Shown here in pieces: positions 1 through 11,160 of a stretch of DNA of 64,000 nucleotides. The DNA comes from Topomyia yanbarensis (taxonomy: Eukaryota; Arthropoda; Insecta; Diptera; Culicidae). Within the stretch, counting starts at the first letter, position 1. Every line of letters begins with the position of its first letter. The stretch covers positions 4,278,001-4,342,000 of the forward strand of contig NC_080672.1 of the NCBI RefSeq assembly GCF_030247195.1, written 5' to 3'. A program made the position numbers and the translations under genes. A model generated the notes under the pieces. It made no database searches. It was not told where the DNA came from and saw nothing but the letters and a program-made list of their open reading frames with translations.

Positions 1-32
1 CCGATCAACATGGGGAACGTGCCATTTGAGCC
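1..32 (-). repeat. Fragment of dispersed repeat with TCAAATGGCACGTTCC core
   Basis: The reverse complement of the first 32 bases reads GGCTCAAATGGCACGTTCCC and onward. The same core recurs on the plus strand near 1620-1640 and, diverged, near 8750-8775. It is a piece of a repeat family cut by the window edge. No coding capacity is visible, and the family name is not recognised. Confidence 0.45.
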
Positions 33-489
33 AGAAAAAAAGATTCAAATTATTTTTTCCATATTCTTTTTTCGAGAGTCCATTTATGTAAACGTACAAT
101 TTATTTCTCTTTTCTTAATTCTCGTTCACTTCTGAGGGGGTTACACGTAGTCGAGACCCCAAACAAATAGTTTTCCAACATTTGATTGCTGATAGGACAG
201 ACATTCAAATATAAACAAAAATCGATAACTATAGTCGATTTATCAATCAGTCTAAAATATCTCAATAATCATTTACTCGCTTTTTATTACTCCGTTATTA
301 ATTGAAGCAATAAGTACACCATAAAATTCAAATTCAATAGCAGTTTACATGCCCTCTCAACGAAAACTTTTCCTAGTACCTCCAAACCAACCACCAGCGA
401 ACGAGTAGATGCATAGCAATACAAATACACATATCAGGATCCGGAATATATAGGCTCAATATAAAATAAATAAATCATTCCCCTGATTT

Positions 490-690
490 TTAAAAGTTGG
501 TCCAATTTTCTTTTTTATTATTTTCTTTAAATATTAAAAATCATGTTAAAAAGGTCGTATAAGTCGATCCTAAAATAATTTGCGATATATTAAAATTATA
601 ACATTTAAACAAGGCAAGTTTTTGCTAAACGTCCTGCGAATTGAATTTTTACGCAATCTTCTCAGTATAATTATAAATGTTTAAAAAAAA
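490..690 (+). repeat. Diverged partial copy of the AT-rich inverted-repeat element at 25396-26107
   Basis: The stretch from the AGTTGGTCCAATTTT region to the run of A before position 690 aligns by eye with 25680-25930. Shared landmarks are AAATATTAA, a GTGTTAAAAAG/ATGTTAAAAAG motif, CTAAACG, and an ATAATTATAAAT tail. Only the internal part is present; the terminal inverted repeats seen at the second locus are not obvious here. The rest of 33-812 is AT-rich and shows no gene. Confidence 0.45.
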
Positions 691-812
691 TTGGTCCTGC
701 TTCAAAAATATTTCAATGTACAGAAGACTTTCCTAAAATACGCTCTAGTCGCGTTGACTACCTTGGTGGGAATTTACCCCAATAACTCAACTTCAATACA
801 CCACAACGTCGT

Positions 813-1372
813 CTATGTAACGTTTACAGTCCCGATAGTCATGCAACATGAGCAGATCTCTTGCCAAATCATGTATTTATTGGCAATCTTTAAAAGTTTC
901 TGCTTCCTTACTTCATCTGGAATATCAAACTTGCGCTTAGCGGTGAAGAATAGTAGCCCCGGAACCTGCCGGAAGGCCGCCTTGACGTAAGTCTCATCAT
1001 CCATTTTGCCATTCGCCCCGATTTTGAGCCTTCTGCACTTTGTACGTACTGCAGTCTCTCTCGGTCCTTGGCTTTCTGAACGAAAGACTTGGTCAGCTTC
1101 AACTTTTCGGCCACATCTCTGACCAAAGCATTGGGATTTCGCTGTAACGCTTTCACTACACGCTTGTGATTCTGATCACTGATAGAACATCCATTCTGAT
1201 CACATTTCTCCTTCCGTTCGATGCTCAGAGTTTGGTAGTAATGTTTAATGACAGGACTCACCGTTGACTTCACGATTCCGAGTTGTTTTTCGATATCCCG
1301 ATGAGAGAGTTAAGGATTTTGCAGGTGCTTGCGCAAAATTAATTCGTGACATTGCTTTTCGGGTAACGCCAT
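813..1372 (-). pseudogene. mariner (DD37E-type) transposase, broken and 3'-truncated
   Basis: Transposase of the Tc1/mariner superfamily, which would cut and paste the element at TA sites. On the minus strand the start is the ATG at 1372 (MALPEKQCHELILRKH). Codon 21 is TAA at 1312-1310. Reading then resumes with a helix-turn-helix region (IEKQLGIVKSTV) and a second one (NALVRDVAEKLKLTKSFVQ). After a frameshift near 1000 the first catalytic Asp follows in MDDETYVKA, then MIWQEICSC and TIGTVN. The segment with the second Asp and the final Glu is missing, so the protein ends at roughly half the usual ~340 residues. The family assignment rests on the DDETYVK and WQ-I-CSCG type motifs known from mosquito DD37E mariners. 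It is a dead copy. Confidence 0.8.
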
Positions 1373-1589
1373 TTTTTCCTTTTTTACTTTCCTTACTTAC
1401 AATATTCGCTAGAGATTACTGAGTAGGGAAAGATATGAAAAATTAGAGCCATAGTACTCAAGTGAGAGCCAGGATGTGGAATATAACCCCTTCAATCAAG
1501 TTTGTCACCTTCACGATCACAAAACAATTTTTTTAAAAGGTAATTAGAAATTTAAGATGCGACAGTTGTCGAAGTTGAAATTAAATTAA

Positions 1590-1690
1590 ATTAAATTAAG
1601 TGAATCCGGAATCAGAATATTTGCTCAAATGGCACGTTCCTCGTATGTATGTCGGGGATTTGTGCTTTACCGTGTCTTCTCATCATTTCC
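1590..1690 (+). repeat. Dispersed repeat, TCAAATGGCACGTTCC family
   Basis: The segment holding CGGAATCAGAATATTTGCTC, then AAATGGCACGTTCC and a GGGGATTTGTGC-like tail, matches 8729-8830 at roughly three quarters identity. The window's first 32 bp is an inverted copy. No terminal repeats or duplications could be fixed. Confidence 0.5.
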
Positions 1691-1809
1691 ATAACGGATG
1701 GAAAGGAGAAGGAGGAGAGAGGAAGTTGAACTGGAAAGGTGAAAAAATAACAGAACGAAAACAAACAGCTGGTAAGTTAAACTCACAAATAGTTCAAATC
1801 GCCTCAGAG

Positions 1810-2509
1810 TAAGCCTAAAGCTCTTTACCACATTGGATAAGGAACTTAGTATGTCTCTGAGTTTCAGTCATCCAAACACGTGTCGCCTATGTAAGGACGG
1901 CCAAAAATTCGAAATTACAATTGCGCTACTGCTGGACCGTAGCATATCAGATGTTATGAGGTTCCATAGTCGGATTCACAAAGATCACATGAAAATGACT
2001 CAGCGCGCTGTATAGTTGCCATGTGATAAGCATGCCACAGTGGAGTTTCGAAAAATGTAGGGGACTTTTCGAAATCACTGAAAACTCATTTGTTTGAGAC
2101 GACATGTTTGTAGATTTCTCCAATAACTGCGGTGCTCGAACGAACCCCAGGACCATATTTTTTCTCTTATCGAAGTTCTGACGAAGAAGACTATTTCTGC
2201 TTGGAATACAGTACAGTATCTATCTAGCGAGTGAGACTGTTCCAATCCCATTTCACGACAGTAGACACCAGCACGTCCCTTCATCAAGGAACCGTCAGTG
2301 TAACAGACCACTTGCGTTTGTTGTTGTCTCTCCATATATAGCCAGACAACCCCTCCTCTCGAAAAGGAAATTTTCACATGACATGTCCTGTAAGGAAAAC
2401 TACACGTGGGTGTAATATCGCTGGGAGCAAGAATATCTTCACCCCATGTAAACATTTGTGACCACTGGTAGGGGTTAAAAGGGTTGTTCATATTGGCAGT
2501 GGGATGCAA
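1810..2509 (-). pseudogene. 3' end of a LOA-type non-LTR retrotransposon ORF2 (RNase H plus C-terminal zinc-binding region)
   Basis: Minus-strand reading gives VCYTDGSLMKGRAGV, the first Asp motif of a LINE-encoded ribonuclease H, followed by YCTVFQAEI with the Glu motif. After frameshifts, reading in another frame near 1900-2040 gives ESFSCDLC then GTSYHLICYGP, a C-x2-C, H, C pattern typical of the C-terminal zinc-binding segment of LOA/I-group ORF2 proteins. The reverse transcriptase and endonuclease are absent upstream. RNase H would remove RNA from the RNA:DNA hybrid during target-primed reverse transcription. Stops and frameshifts make this a dead fragment. LOA rather than I clade is an inference from overall similarity. 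Confidence 0.7.
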
Positions 2510-2762
2510 CTCGGGGCGGTTTGTTGGATTCCATTTTTCGATAAATAGTCATTTTGGATTTTTAGTGACTTTTTATGCTAGATCATGCCAAAACAATGGG
2601 ATTTTCGATGCACGGGTAAAGCCGCTTTCGGGGAGACATGACCAAATGATTTTTCATTTTAGAAGATCATGATATTAGAAGCCTTAAATTGTGGTTTTGT
2701 TCATTTATTGATATATTCGATAATAAATTTATTTATTCATTTATTTGCTACATCTTTTGGAT

Positions 2763-2792
2763 GTCTGTGTGTGTGTGTCTGTGTGTGTGTAT
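2763..2792 (+). repeat. (TG)n microsatellite
   Basis: Interrupted TG dinucleotide run. The following CTCAGCAATGGCTGAACCGAT resembles a phrase common in mosquito dispersed repeats, but no element boundary is visible. Confidence 0.8.
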
Positions 2793-4316
2793 GTAACGGA
2801 CAAATTCTCATTCGTGTTTCTCAGCAATGGCTGAACCGATCTTATCCAAACCAATTTTAAATGAAAGAACTAAAAAACAGTATGAACGCTATTAATTTGT
2901 TTTTGATTCTGATGTTTAGTTTTTAAGATATGAATGTTTGAATGCGCAAAAATGGCGTTTTTTGCAGTTTTTTAAATTATCTGCCGAAATTGACAATATA
3001 GATTAACAATTTATATATTTTTAGGCAGCTTATACAAATACCTTTCGAACAAGCTATAGATTGTTGAAATCGGACTATTATCAAAAGAGATATTTAACAT
3101 TAAATGCGGACGAAAAATTTTTATCATTTCCCATTGCCAGAAATATGACCAAAAACATGTAATCTATTATTAACGCCAAAACGGCTTATTTTAGGTCAAT
3201 AGTATCTTCGGAGAATTTAATGGAGGTAGTATGCTCTTTCTTTTGGTATTGTGCTTTTGTTGATTAATCCCCCTATGAGTGAGATATTTTCACAAATTTT
3301 CTTGGAAGTGATTATAACGAAATGATGCCTTCAGCTAATTTGTAGCTCTTACTTTTGCGAATAACTTTACTGAAGACTTCAAATATCTATTTTGAATACT
3401 TTAAAAGTTATGGCTTGTTGTTTGTGAATTACTCTAATCCATTGAAATAAGCCAAACATTATTTCGATAAATCGAATTTTGTATTTCATTTTTCTATCTA
3501 CAACCGCTAGAAATAATCACCGAACACTTCCAAATTGTCTGGAAGGAACTTGATAACTTATCAGTGCAAAAATGTTCATCTGTGCGAACCTTCTGACTGC
3601 AATTCTTCTAACTTATGACCATCGGATCGATCTGAAACCTTTCGGAAAATGAGAAGCGAAATAAATAACTACAAGCAACGGCGTAGCCAAGAGAAGGTTT
3701 TGGGGTTTAACACCATACAGCAACACCCCCCCCCCCCACCACAGCAAAAAAAAAAATTGGATTGGAGTTGAAAATTTATTGATTCAAACTGATTTAATTC
3801 AATATTACAATAACATTATCTGATCCGTAGATTGATAACCTGTTGTTGTAAACATCATCAGGACTTTTGATAAATTGTCGGAATGGGGTCCTGATATGTA
3901 ACTGATCTATTGGTCTTGATTTCACAGTTATCTAATAGCATCAATATCAAATTCCTGCCTGAAAACATTCCCATAGAAAATTCCAGAGTTCTGTAATCAA
4001 TCATAATCCTCAGATTTATTTTCAAATTTTCAGCTTTTTTCCTACACAATATTACGAAAGCTTATTAAAAAAGTTTTCCTAATAAGTTTGTGAAAATTAT
4101 AAACTATTTGAATTTTTTTAATAGTTTTATTTTTTATTTAACTGTGATTTTTTAATAAATAGTGACCATCGCTTCACAACGTAGTCTATTTTTCATGGCT
4201 TGCGGTGAACACGATCTCTCGAATTGCTGAGCTGAAAATTATGGAATAGAAATTAATTTTTAGTATTCTTTACAGACCCGCTGGTGCCCTAAGACGATTT
4301 CGCTAGATTTTTAGAG
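2793..4316. other. AT-rich stretch without recognisable gene
   Basis: Short open frames lack family motifs and splice context. A C-rich then A-rich tract lies at about 3727-3760. Nothing else can be supported. Confidence 0.5.
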
Positions 4317-5517
4317 CACTGTGCACTAGACTGCCCAGAAAAATGATGAATTTTTGAAAACTCAATCGGCCCACCCCTGAGTCGATTCATAATCCCACCA
4401 GGAGTACTTGTACCAAATTTGAAGCAAATCGGACAAGTCTAACTACCGGACCAACGTGCCTGAAGTTTATTTTGGATTTTTCAACAATTTACATGGAGAA
4501 AACTCACTAGCTCGTATTTTCGCCGCTAGGTGGCACTGTATACATCGTATTATCACTGTAAGTGAAAATAAGAAAGATATTTTAATTATCTACAACTTTG
4601 TCGAAGACTGCTAGTAAATCCGGCTATGTTAAAAGTAGTTATTAAACTTTTAACGAAGAGATGTCTGAGTCAGTTTTGCATGGGGCCTAGCAGTGCATGG
4701 TTGTGTATCAGTACTCGAGTCCCGCGAAGTATATATTTTTGTGAAATAATGGTTAGATTTAGCCGAATAGTATGTTTACAAAAATTATAGTAAATAATAC
4801 GCGTTATGTTTTGGTTAGAAAATTTTAGTTCCACCTGTGACCGCATAGAGGGCGCCACTACTAACTTTTCATAGAAGAGAGATAGAGTATCAAGATGTTC
4901 AGAAGAAATACTGAAAAATGCCTGTTCTATAACTTTGTAGAAGACACCAAATTTCTATCTCTCTCCGTTGAAAAGTTAGTGTTGGCGCCCTCTATGCGGT
5001 AACAGGTGGAACTAAAATTTTCTAATCAAAGCATGACTCGTATTATTTACTATAGTTCTTCTGAACATACCATTGAGCTAAACCTAACGATTATTTCACA
5101 AAAATGTTTAGTTCGTGTGAATCGAGTACTGATACACAACCATGCACTATTAGGCCCATGCAAAACTGACTCAGACATCACTTCGTTAAAAGTTTAATAA
5201 CTTCTTTTAACAAAGTCGGATTTACTTGCAGTCTTCGACTAAGTTGTAGACAATTCAATTATCCTTCTTATTTTCACTTACAGTGATAATACGATGCATA
5301 CAGTGCCACCTAGCGGCGAAAATGCGTGCTGGTGGGTTTTCTCCATGTAAATTGTTGAAAATTCCCATACAAACTTCAGGCCCGTTGGTCCGGTAGTTAG
5401 ACTTGTCCGATTTGCTTCAAATTTGGTGCAAGTACTCCTGGTGGGACTAGGAATCGACGCAGAGGTGGGCCGATAGGGGTCATATTTTTCCTGTCACCCT
5501 ACTGTGCACCCAGTGCA
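4317..5517. mobile_element. ~1.2-kb foldback (long inverted-repeat) element
   Basis: Two arms of about 565 bp face each other: ~4317-4887 and ~4951-5517, with a ~63-bp spacer. Paired landmarks include CCGCATAGAGGGCGCC (left, 4841) against GGCGCCCTCTATGCGG (right, 4984), CCGCTAGGTGGCACTG (4523) against CAGTGCCACCTAGCGG (right, ending 5316), and CGGACAAGTCTAACTACCGG against its complement near 5390-5410. Arms differ at scattered positions, so the element is not brand new. It has no coding capacity, so if mobile it is non-autonomous. Termini look like GCACTGTGCAC... but a target duplication could not be fixed. Confidence 0.85.
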
Positions 5518-5761
5518 TTAACGCAAGTGACGGAAGGTTATCGAAAAGTTTCGTGAAAATGAAAGTTCCAGTAATGATGATGATTTTCCCAAACGGTTCG
5601 TTTTCGTGAGGTTTTTATTTGTTCTTTTGCATTAGGATTAGCGATAATAATTCAAATCAAGAATACTACTGGGAAGTCACCTTTAGAAAAAGTCGATGTC
5701 GAAGTAAAATTTGAAACCATGCACGCCTGTACTTCAGAGATAGCGTGATATCAGGAGCTGC

Positions 5762-6431
5762 GATTTCATTTCAACGCTTTTTTTGTGAAAAGGGCGATAC
5801 TTACAAATGTAAACATAGGGCTTTTTTCTTACATGCGAATGAGGGCTTTGAAACGCAACAAATTAACCTAAAAATTTGGATTCTACGATATTGCTTTCTT
5901 AAACTACAGCAAAAAATACAACGGGCGAAACTGTATTTTTGTTTGTGTATTTAAAGTTTCGCCCTTCGCACTCCATGCAAACAAACAGGGCGATACTTTG
6001 CTAGCAGTTTAGAGGCGAAACTGTTTTTTCGTATTTTTTAGGATTATCAAGCTGATACCAGCTGTAAATAGTAACAATGATCGCTATTGAAAAAAACACG
6101 GACGAAATCGGTGGTGAAGAACGGTAGTCATTGTAAAAAACGTAAGGGCGATACTTCAATGCTGATAGGTGGGACCGAAAAAGTAAACAATCGCCAAAGG
6201 GGCGATACTATCATTTTGTCAATTTCAATAGCAAAAACAAATTTTAATTTAATAATTTCAAATACTTTATGAAGTTTTGGGTTTCGATCACTGAATCATG
6301 CAATCTAGGATGTCAAAAACACAATAGTTCTTAAATAGGAAATAAAACCAAGTCTGGAAATATTCACTGTTGATTTTCATGGAATGGTATCACTGCTAGT
6401 ATCGCCCTTTTCAAGAAAAAGCGTTGATTTC
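5762..6431. mobile_element. MITE with internal GGGCGATAC repeats
   Basis: Terminal inverted repeats of about 35 bp: the left end reads TTCAACGCTTTTTTTGTGAA then AAGGGCGATAC (5770-5800), and the right end is its complement, TATCGCCCTTTTCAAG then AAAAAGCGTTGATTTC (6400-6431). Inside, GGGCGATAC recurs at 5792, 5988, 6146 and 6200, and as the complement at 6399. A GGGCGAAAC variant occurs at 5923 and, as the complement, at 5956. No transposase is encoded. Repeated subterminal motifs are typical of transposase-binding sites, but that role is inferred. Confidence 0.75.
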
Positions 6432-6829
6432 TTAGTTCTCAGTCGCGTTGGAAATTTGAGTAAAGTATAAACTTCAAATCGATTAAAAAAAATCGATTTT
6501 TTTTGGCTCAGTACAATATATAACCCCTTTACGAAAATTAGGTTTTCCCACCACAATATAGATATTTTATTAATAATTCGTAATTCGTTGGTATGTCTAT
6601 TTTATTTTTTTTATTTTTTCGCTTTCCCATTGATTTGGTTTGAGATTTCTAGCACTGATGTTGTCCTATGCTGATTTGAGCGATTCTCTGAGTCCTGCCA
6701 CTATCCCATGTAGTATGTGTTATCAAAAACATCGCGAAGCATCAAGTTCTAAATGCTCTCAAACGATATATTATCCGAAGAGAGTGATAAGAGTTATAAG
6801 AAATGTCTCATCACACTGTTAGGTGGATT
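6432..6829. other. No feature recognised
   Basis: AT-rich spacer between the GGGCGATAC element and the 3' part of the pogo pseudogene. No coding or repeat signal could be supported. Confidence 0.4.
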
Positions 6830-7180
6830 AAACACGTTTTGTATTATTTTTTCGATTTTTTTCCATTCTGGTATTTTTTTCTCAATATAGCTTTTTGCTT
6901 TGCTTCAAATTGCTTACTAATCCGGTCCATCACCGAATCATCTGTTAACACTCGACTGACATATCTTATTCTAGTACTTTTTCTCGCTGTTCCCCTTGGC
7001 AGTCATCGAACTTTTTCGGAACTTTTTTCATTCAACTTTCATTTAGAGTTACTGAAATAATTTATACAGAAATATTAGTCAATATGCAGTTAACTGATTC
7101 GGAATGAGCGCTAGTACATTCGCTTGTTTCATTATTTTCGGCATTTAATTGATCATTTTTCGGATTTGGTCTATCTGTCA
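6830..7180 (-). pseudogene. pogo-like transposase, C-terminal part (second half of a split gene)
   Basis: Continues the pseudogene at 11763-12290, from which it is separated by a MITE carrying a hAT-type element. On the minus strand it starts at the insertion point with TDRPNPKNDQLNAENN, which directly extends the other half's ...DFMSSYV as expected for this family. Further down, after stops and frameshifts, LPRGTARKSTR and VLTDDSVMDRISKQFEAKQK follow; these match the basic tail and LTDTP-like region of pogo/Tigger-type transposases. It is not functional. The right boundary near 6830 is approximate. Confidence 0.7.
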
Positions 7181-8439
7181 GGGGCTGTACACTAATTACG
7201 TAAGGCTTTTTAGAACTTTTCAACCTCCCCCTCCTCCCAGATAAGAGTTCGTAAGATTTTGGTGAACTCCCCCTCTCCTCCTACATAAGATCTTATCATG
7301 ATTTGAGTAATTAAAAATAATATTGTTGATTCATTAAATTATACGGTAACGAAAAAAATACTTATAGAACTATTAAATAAAAATCCAAGACAAAATTTAA
7401 CGATAATCATCTCCAATAATTTTATTTGCATCCTAATATCGCCCAGTAGAAATTTCAGAATAACTTTTGGGAGATTTTCAGCAACTTTGATTTGGTCAAC
7501 ATAATTTGCTTCGCTATATTCCCCTTTCTTTGAATCTATTTCCTTGTGATGTAGAACTCAAAAGAATTTACAACCTCTTCTGCTGTGAATTAATTCTGAG
7601 TTCTAACTATAAGGGTATCAACAATTCTTAACGTGTAAGACAGATTGTGACTCCAGTTTTCGATCAGAACAATGTACCACCCAGAGTCAAGAAATTGCTG
7701 TAACTGCTCCAAAACTAACAACAATTAAGCCGCTAACGCATAACTAATATAACAACCATATTCCGTCGCTGCAAAACACTTCAATTCGAGGTCCGCCTTT
7801 CCTTGACCATGATGTATACGATATGTGCTTAAATTGTTTGATACACAAAATGTTCATGGCACAAATAAGAAATAGTTACTTTTTTTATGAAAAGAATATT
7901 TTTTCTTATTGATTTCATTTTTCATGCATGTTTTATGATACTACGTACCCTCCCCCTCAGATATGAATTTGTAAGATATTTTGAAACTCCGCCTCCCCCC
8001 ATATGCCCTTACGTAATTAGCAGTACCGTCTTTACGCATGGGCACACTGGGCCAGAGCCAGGGGCCGCGGGCTTTTAGGGCCCCCAACTTAGGATGAATA
8101 TTGAATTATTCTGAAGGTTATGTTCCACAAAATAATAGCACTCAATGGTTTATAACTCTTTAGCCTGTGGGTAAGAATAAATCAATTGCTCGGATTCACA
8201 CATTGCATCTTATCCCATGTAACATTTAAAGAGCATCAGACAATCAATCGGAGTGATAGTAGCGGTAACGAGGCACTGCATGACCAGGATAGTATTGGAC
8301 CAATTCAAACGTCAATACAACATTTCGATTCAAGTTCCAATTCATGTTGTGCAAAAACAATGAAATGTTTTCTACAACACGTATAGAAAGTTCGAAAGGC
8401 ACCAAGCAGGAGCGGCAACCAACAAGGTGGCAAAATTTG

Positions 8440-8640
8440 CACAAGGAAGCTGTACAGAAGTGGAAGAATATATCGAAATTCGATACACAATTCTTGTTTG
8501 GCAAGCTATCCGCACGTGTGGCAAATTTTCATTTCTTCATCACATCAGGGATTGTGAATGAATACATCTACATGAATACCTCTAAAAATGACTCCTAAAC
8601 TTCTTGAGGTCTCACGGTACTTTCGCGGCCACATTAAGCA
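8440..8640 (+). pseudogene. Possible mariner-like transposase scrap
   Basis: With frameshifts, the plus strand reads LVWQAIRTCGKFSFF, ITSGIVNEYIYMN and LLNFLRSHG. This resembles the WQAICTCG / TTGTVN / LPFLRSHDG stretch between the two catalytic Asp residues of mariner transposases. No catalytic residue is preserved in what can be read. The match is short, so the assignment is tentative. It lies inside the hAT-type element. Confidence 0.35.
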
Positions 8641-8728
8641 TTTTCCAGTATGCGTCGTAGTCTGGTACAGAACTATTTATGTTATATTTGTACGACACTC
8701 CGCCTTATCAAAAATATTTTAGGCCGTC

Positions 8729-8830
8729 AGAATCAGGAATCAGAATATATTGGCTCAAATGGAACGTATCCCGTAGGTAGTCGAGGTTTCCTATTTCGAC
8801 TGTTTCATTCGACTGGTATTGAAATGATTT
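8729..8830 (+). repeat. Dispersed repeat, TCAAATGGCACGTTCC family (diverged)
   Basis: Reads GGAATCAGAATATATTGGCT then CAAATGGAACGTATCCCGTAG and a GTCGAGGTTTCC tail; compare 1590-1690 and the inverted piece at 1-32. Confidence 0.5.
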
Positions 8831-10920
8831 TTTTTAACATAAATTTTTATTCATTTATGTTTGTGTTTACATTTTGTATGATCTTGCAGTTTAAGTGATA
8901 TAACATTTGGTGAGCTTCTTTGGTAGATGGTTGTATTTCTGTTTGTGGCAGAGTATGACTCAACTGCTAATAGTTGTGGTAGTGAATTATTGAAATGTGT
9001 TGCTCATATTAAAAGATTCGAGTAATTTCGATGTGTTACTATGTTTATTTGTTAACGTACCAATGAAGGTCGGTACTTTCGAAAGGTGGATAGCCTAATT
9101 ATTATTATTTATTTATTTTTCTTCGGTCTCTTGCTGCACTGAGTGCCTATTACCGATACCAGAGCGGCGACTCTACCATCAGATTACTACTAAGATACCT
9201 TAGATTTGCCACTTAATTGCCGGCGCCGTCGTTGAGATACTAATTCGTTCAATATAAACATATTAATATTACTTATAATATACTTGTTTGCAACCTTCGC
9301 CTCTCCGCCTTTCACTATAAAATAAAGCACGAAACTTCTGTCAGAATATAAAACAAAAATCTACCTCACCAACAAATTGTCCATGAAGAGACACTATTTC
9401 AAAGAATCGTTCTGTTCTTGCAGCGAAAAATTCGAATATCTAGAAAGAATGAACTTAGAATCACGCACTTAGATTCGACATAATATCGATTGATTTCAAT
9501 GGCTGTAATATTCAAAATATTGCCATCTGTAAATGTAGTTGAACTGATTAAAAAATGCGCCTTTTTGTAAAGCTGGCAATTAAATTTTTCCAGCTGCATC
9601 ACATCAGAAACAGTAAGAAATTGACAACAACATTGTACGAATCAATGTAACTTTCGTAAATCACGTAGTCGTTATCTATTAACAAGTTGAAATTTATTGG
9701 TATATTGCTAATTTTTTTCCTAGATTGTTATAGTGTTGCTTTGCGTTGCGTTGTGACGATGATTTTGGCGGATTGCACACTAACTTCATCATGTATGACT
9801 GCTGATTATCTAATAAGAGTTGCTTAGGAAGCGGTTAGTAGGAATTCATACCAATCCGACCTATATTAAAACCTCAACACATGATAGCCATCATTGCCGG
9901 CCGCCCCATCTCCATCGTTCACGGGGAAGGATAAGGTAGACGGGAAGAGTTGATGCTCCACCTACTTAACGGAAGGACGACGAGTCATCAGACTCTTCCA
10001 TAGGTGTCGTGGAGTTGGTGGTTTGGAAGGGTATAAGGTCTAGGATTCGCTCCAAGCAAGCGATGCGACCTGTAAAGAACATTTTATTAGGTAGTTGTTT
10101 AGTTAGCCTTCGAGTACCCGAGCACTCGAAAAAGAAAAGATCTTGTTTAGTTCTGGGTCTTTTTAAACTCTGGACAGCCGGCTACCGAGAGTATCTTATG
10201 TTTCCTAAACAAAAGCAATCTGAACTCCACACAGCCGACCGTGGGAGTATTGCCTAGAAAAGTTAATCTTATCTGCGTAATGGGCCGGATCACTATCTAT
10301 TGTAACAGTATTGAGACAGAATTCACTACTTCTTCTCTACGGTATATTTATTTGGTTGAAAACTACCGAGTGATAACACGTTATATAGACAAAGAGTTAT
10401 GATAGCGCGAGATGTTATAAGTCAAGGTATGTATTTCCTATTTTACGTATCGGATGATTTTAAAATACACGTATACAAGGGATAATAACGACCATTGAAG
10501 AGAAATACAAAGAATTTTTAACCTGATACACGGGCTGATTAGCAATAACGGAACTTGAAATTAGATTCATAAAAACAGACGCGGCAAATTTTCAGTACGA
10601 TCATCGATACTAGTCAGATTAAAGTCTTGTTGCGACTGATTTCCGATCAGATATTCATTTTTACGGTAGTGTTTCCTTGATTAGGCAGAAGGCTAATAGC
10701 ACCCAGTCGTCGCCGGTCTAAGGACCAAATGTCATCAATAGACTTAGACTCGCGTGGAGGCAAGAGATAGGAGACTTGTGAGAACTAGAGATTAAAAAAA
10801 GAAAGAAACGACATGCTTCGTCCCGAATCCGAACTCAGCTATAAGCTTCTACAGCTGAATTGAAACTTCAAACGGAACATGGCGTCTCCTTGTCATTCCA
10901 ATCCCTTTAGTGGAGACTAT
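8831..10920. other. Interior of the hAT-type element without recognisable genes
   Basis: Unassigned sequence. 9890-10260 has a different, GC-richer composition (CCGGCCGCCCCATC, CACGGGGAAGGATAAGGTAG) and is probably a piece of another retroelement, but no protein motif can be read. A copy of the phrase CCTAGATTGTTATAGTGT starts at 9719 and recurs at 11166. Confidence 0.4.
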
Positions 10921-11160
10921 GTTATTTATTTATTTATTTATTTATTTATTCTTATTTTTCATCTGACCTGTGTTGGTCTACATGAAATGTTTCTAGAATG
11001 GGAAAAGCCCATTTCAGGATATGCTTCAGAAGCAATCCTCAAATGGGCGTAAAAACCCATCATCTTTTCAAATTTTTCACAGTTGATTACAATGATTTTA
11101 CACTACAATTAAACTTAATCACATAGTACACAGTATTGCAAGAACCCGCCGTTTGACGAC
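10921..11160 (-). mobile_element. 3' tail of an I/R1-group LINE ending in (TAAA)n
   Basis: On the minus strand the segment reads TGTAGACCAACACAGGTCAG followed by ATGAAAAATAAG and an AATAAATAAATAA run (10921-10950 on the plus strand as TTTA repeats). LINE groups such as I end in short A-rich tandem repeats rather than poly(A), which suggests a 5'-truncated tail. No coding sequence remains. Confidence 0.45.
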
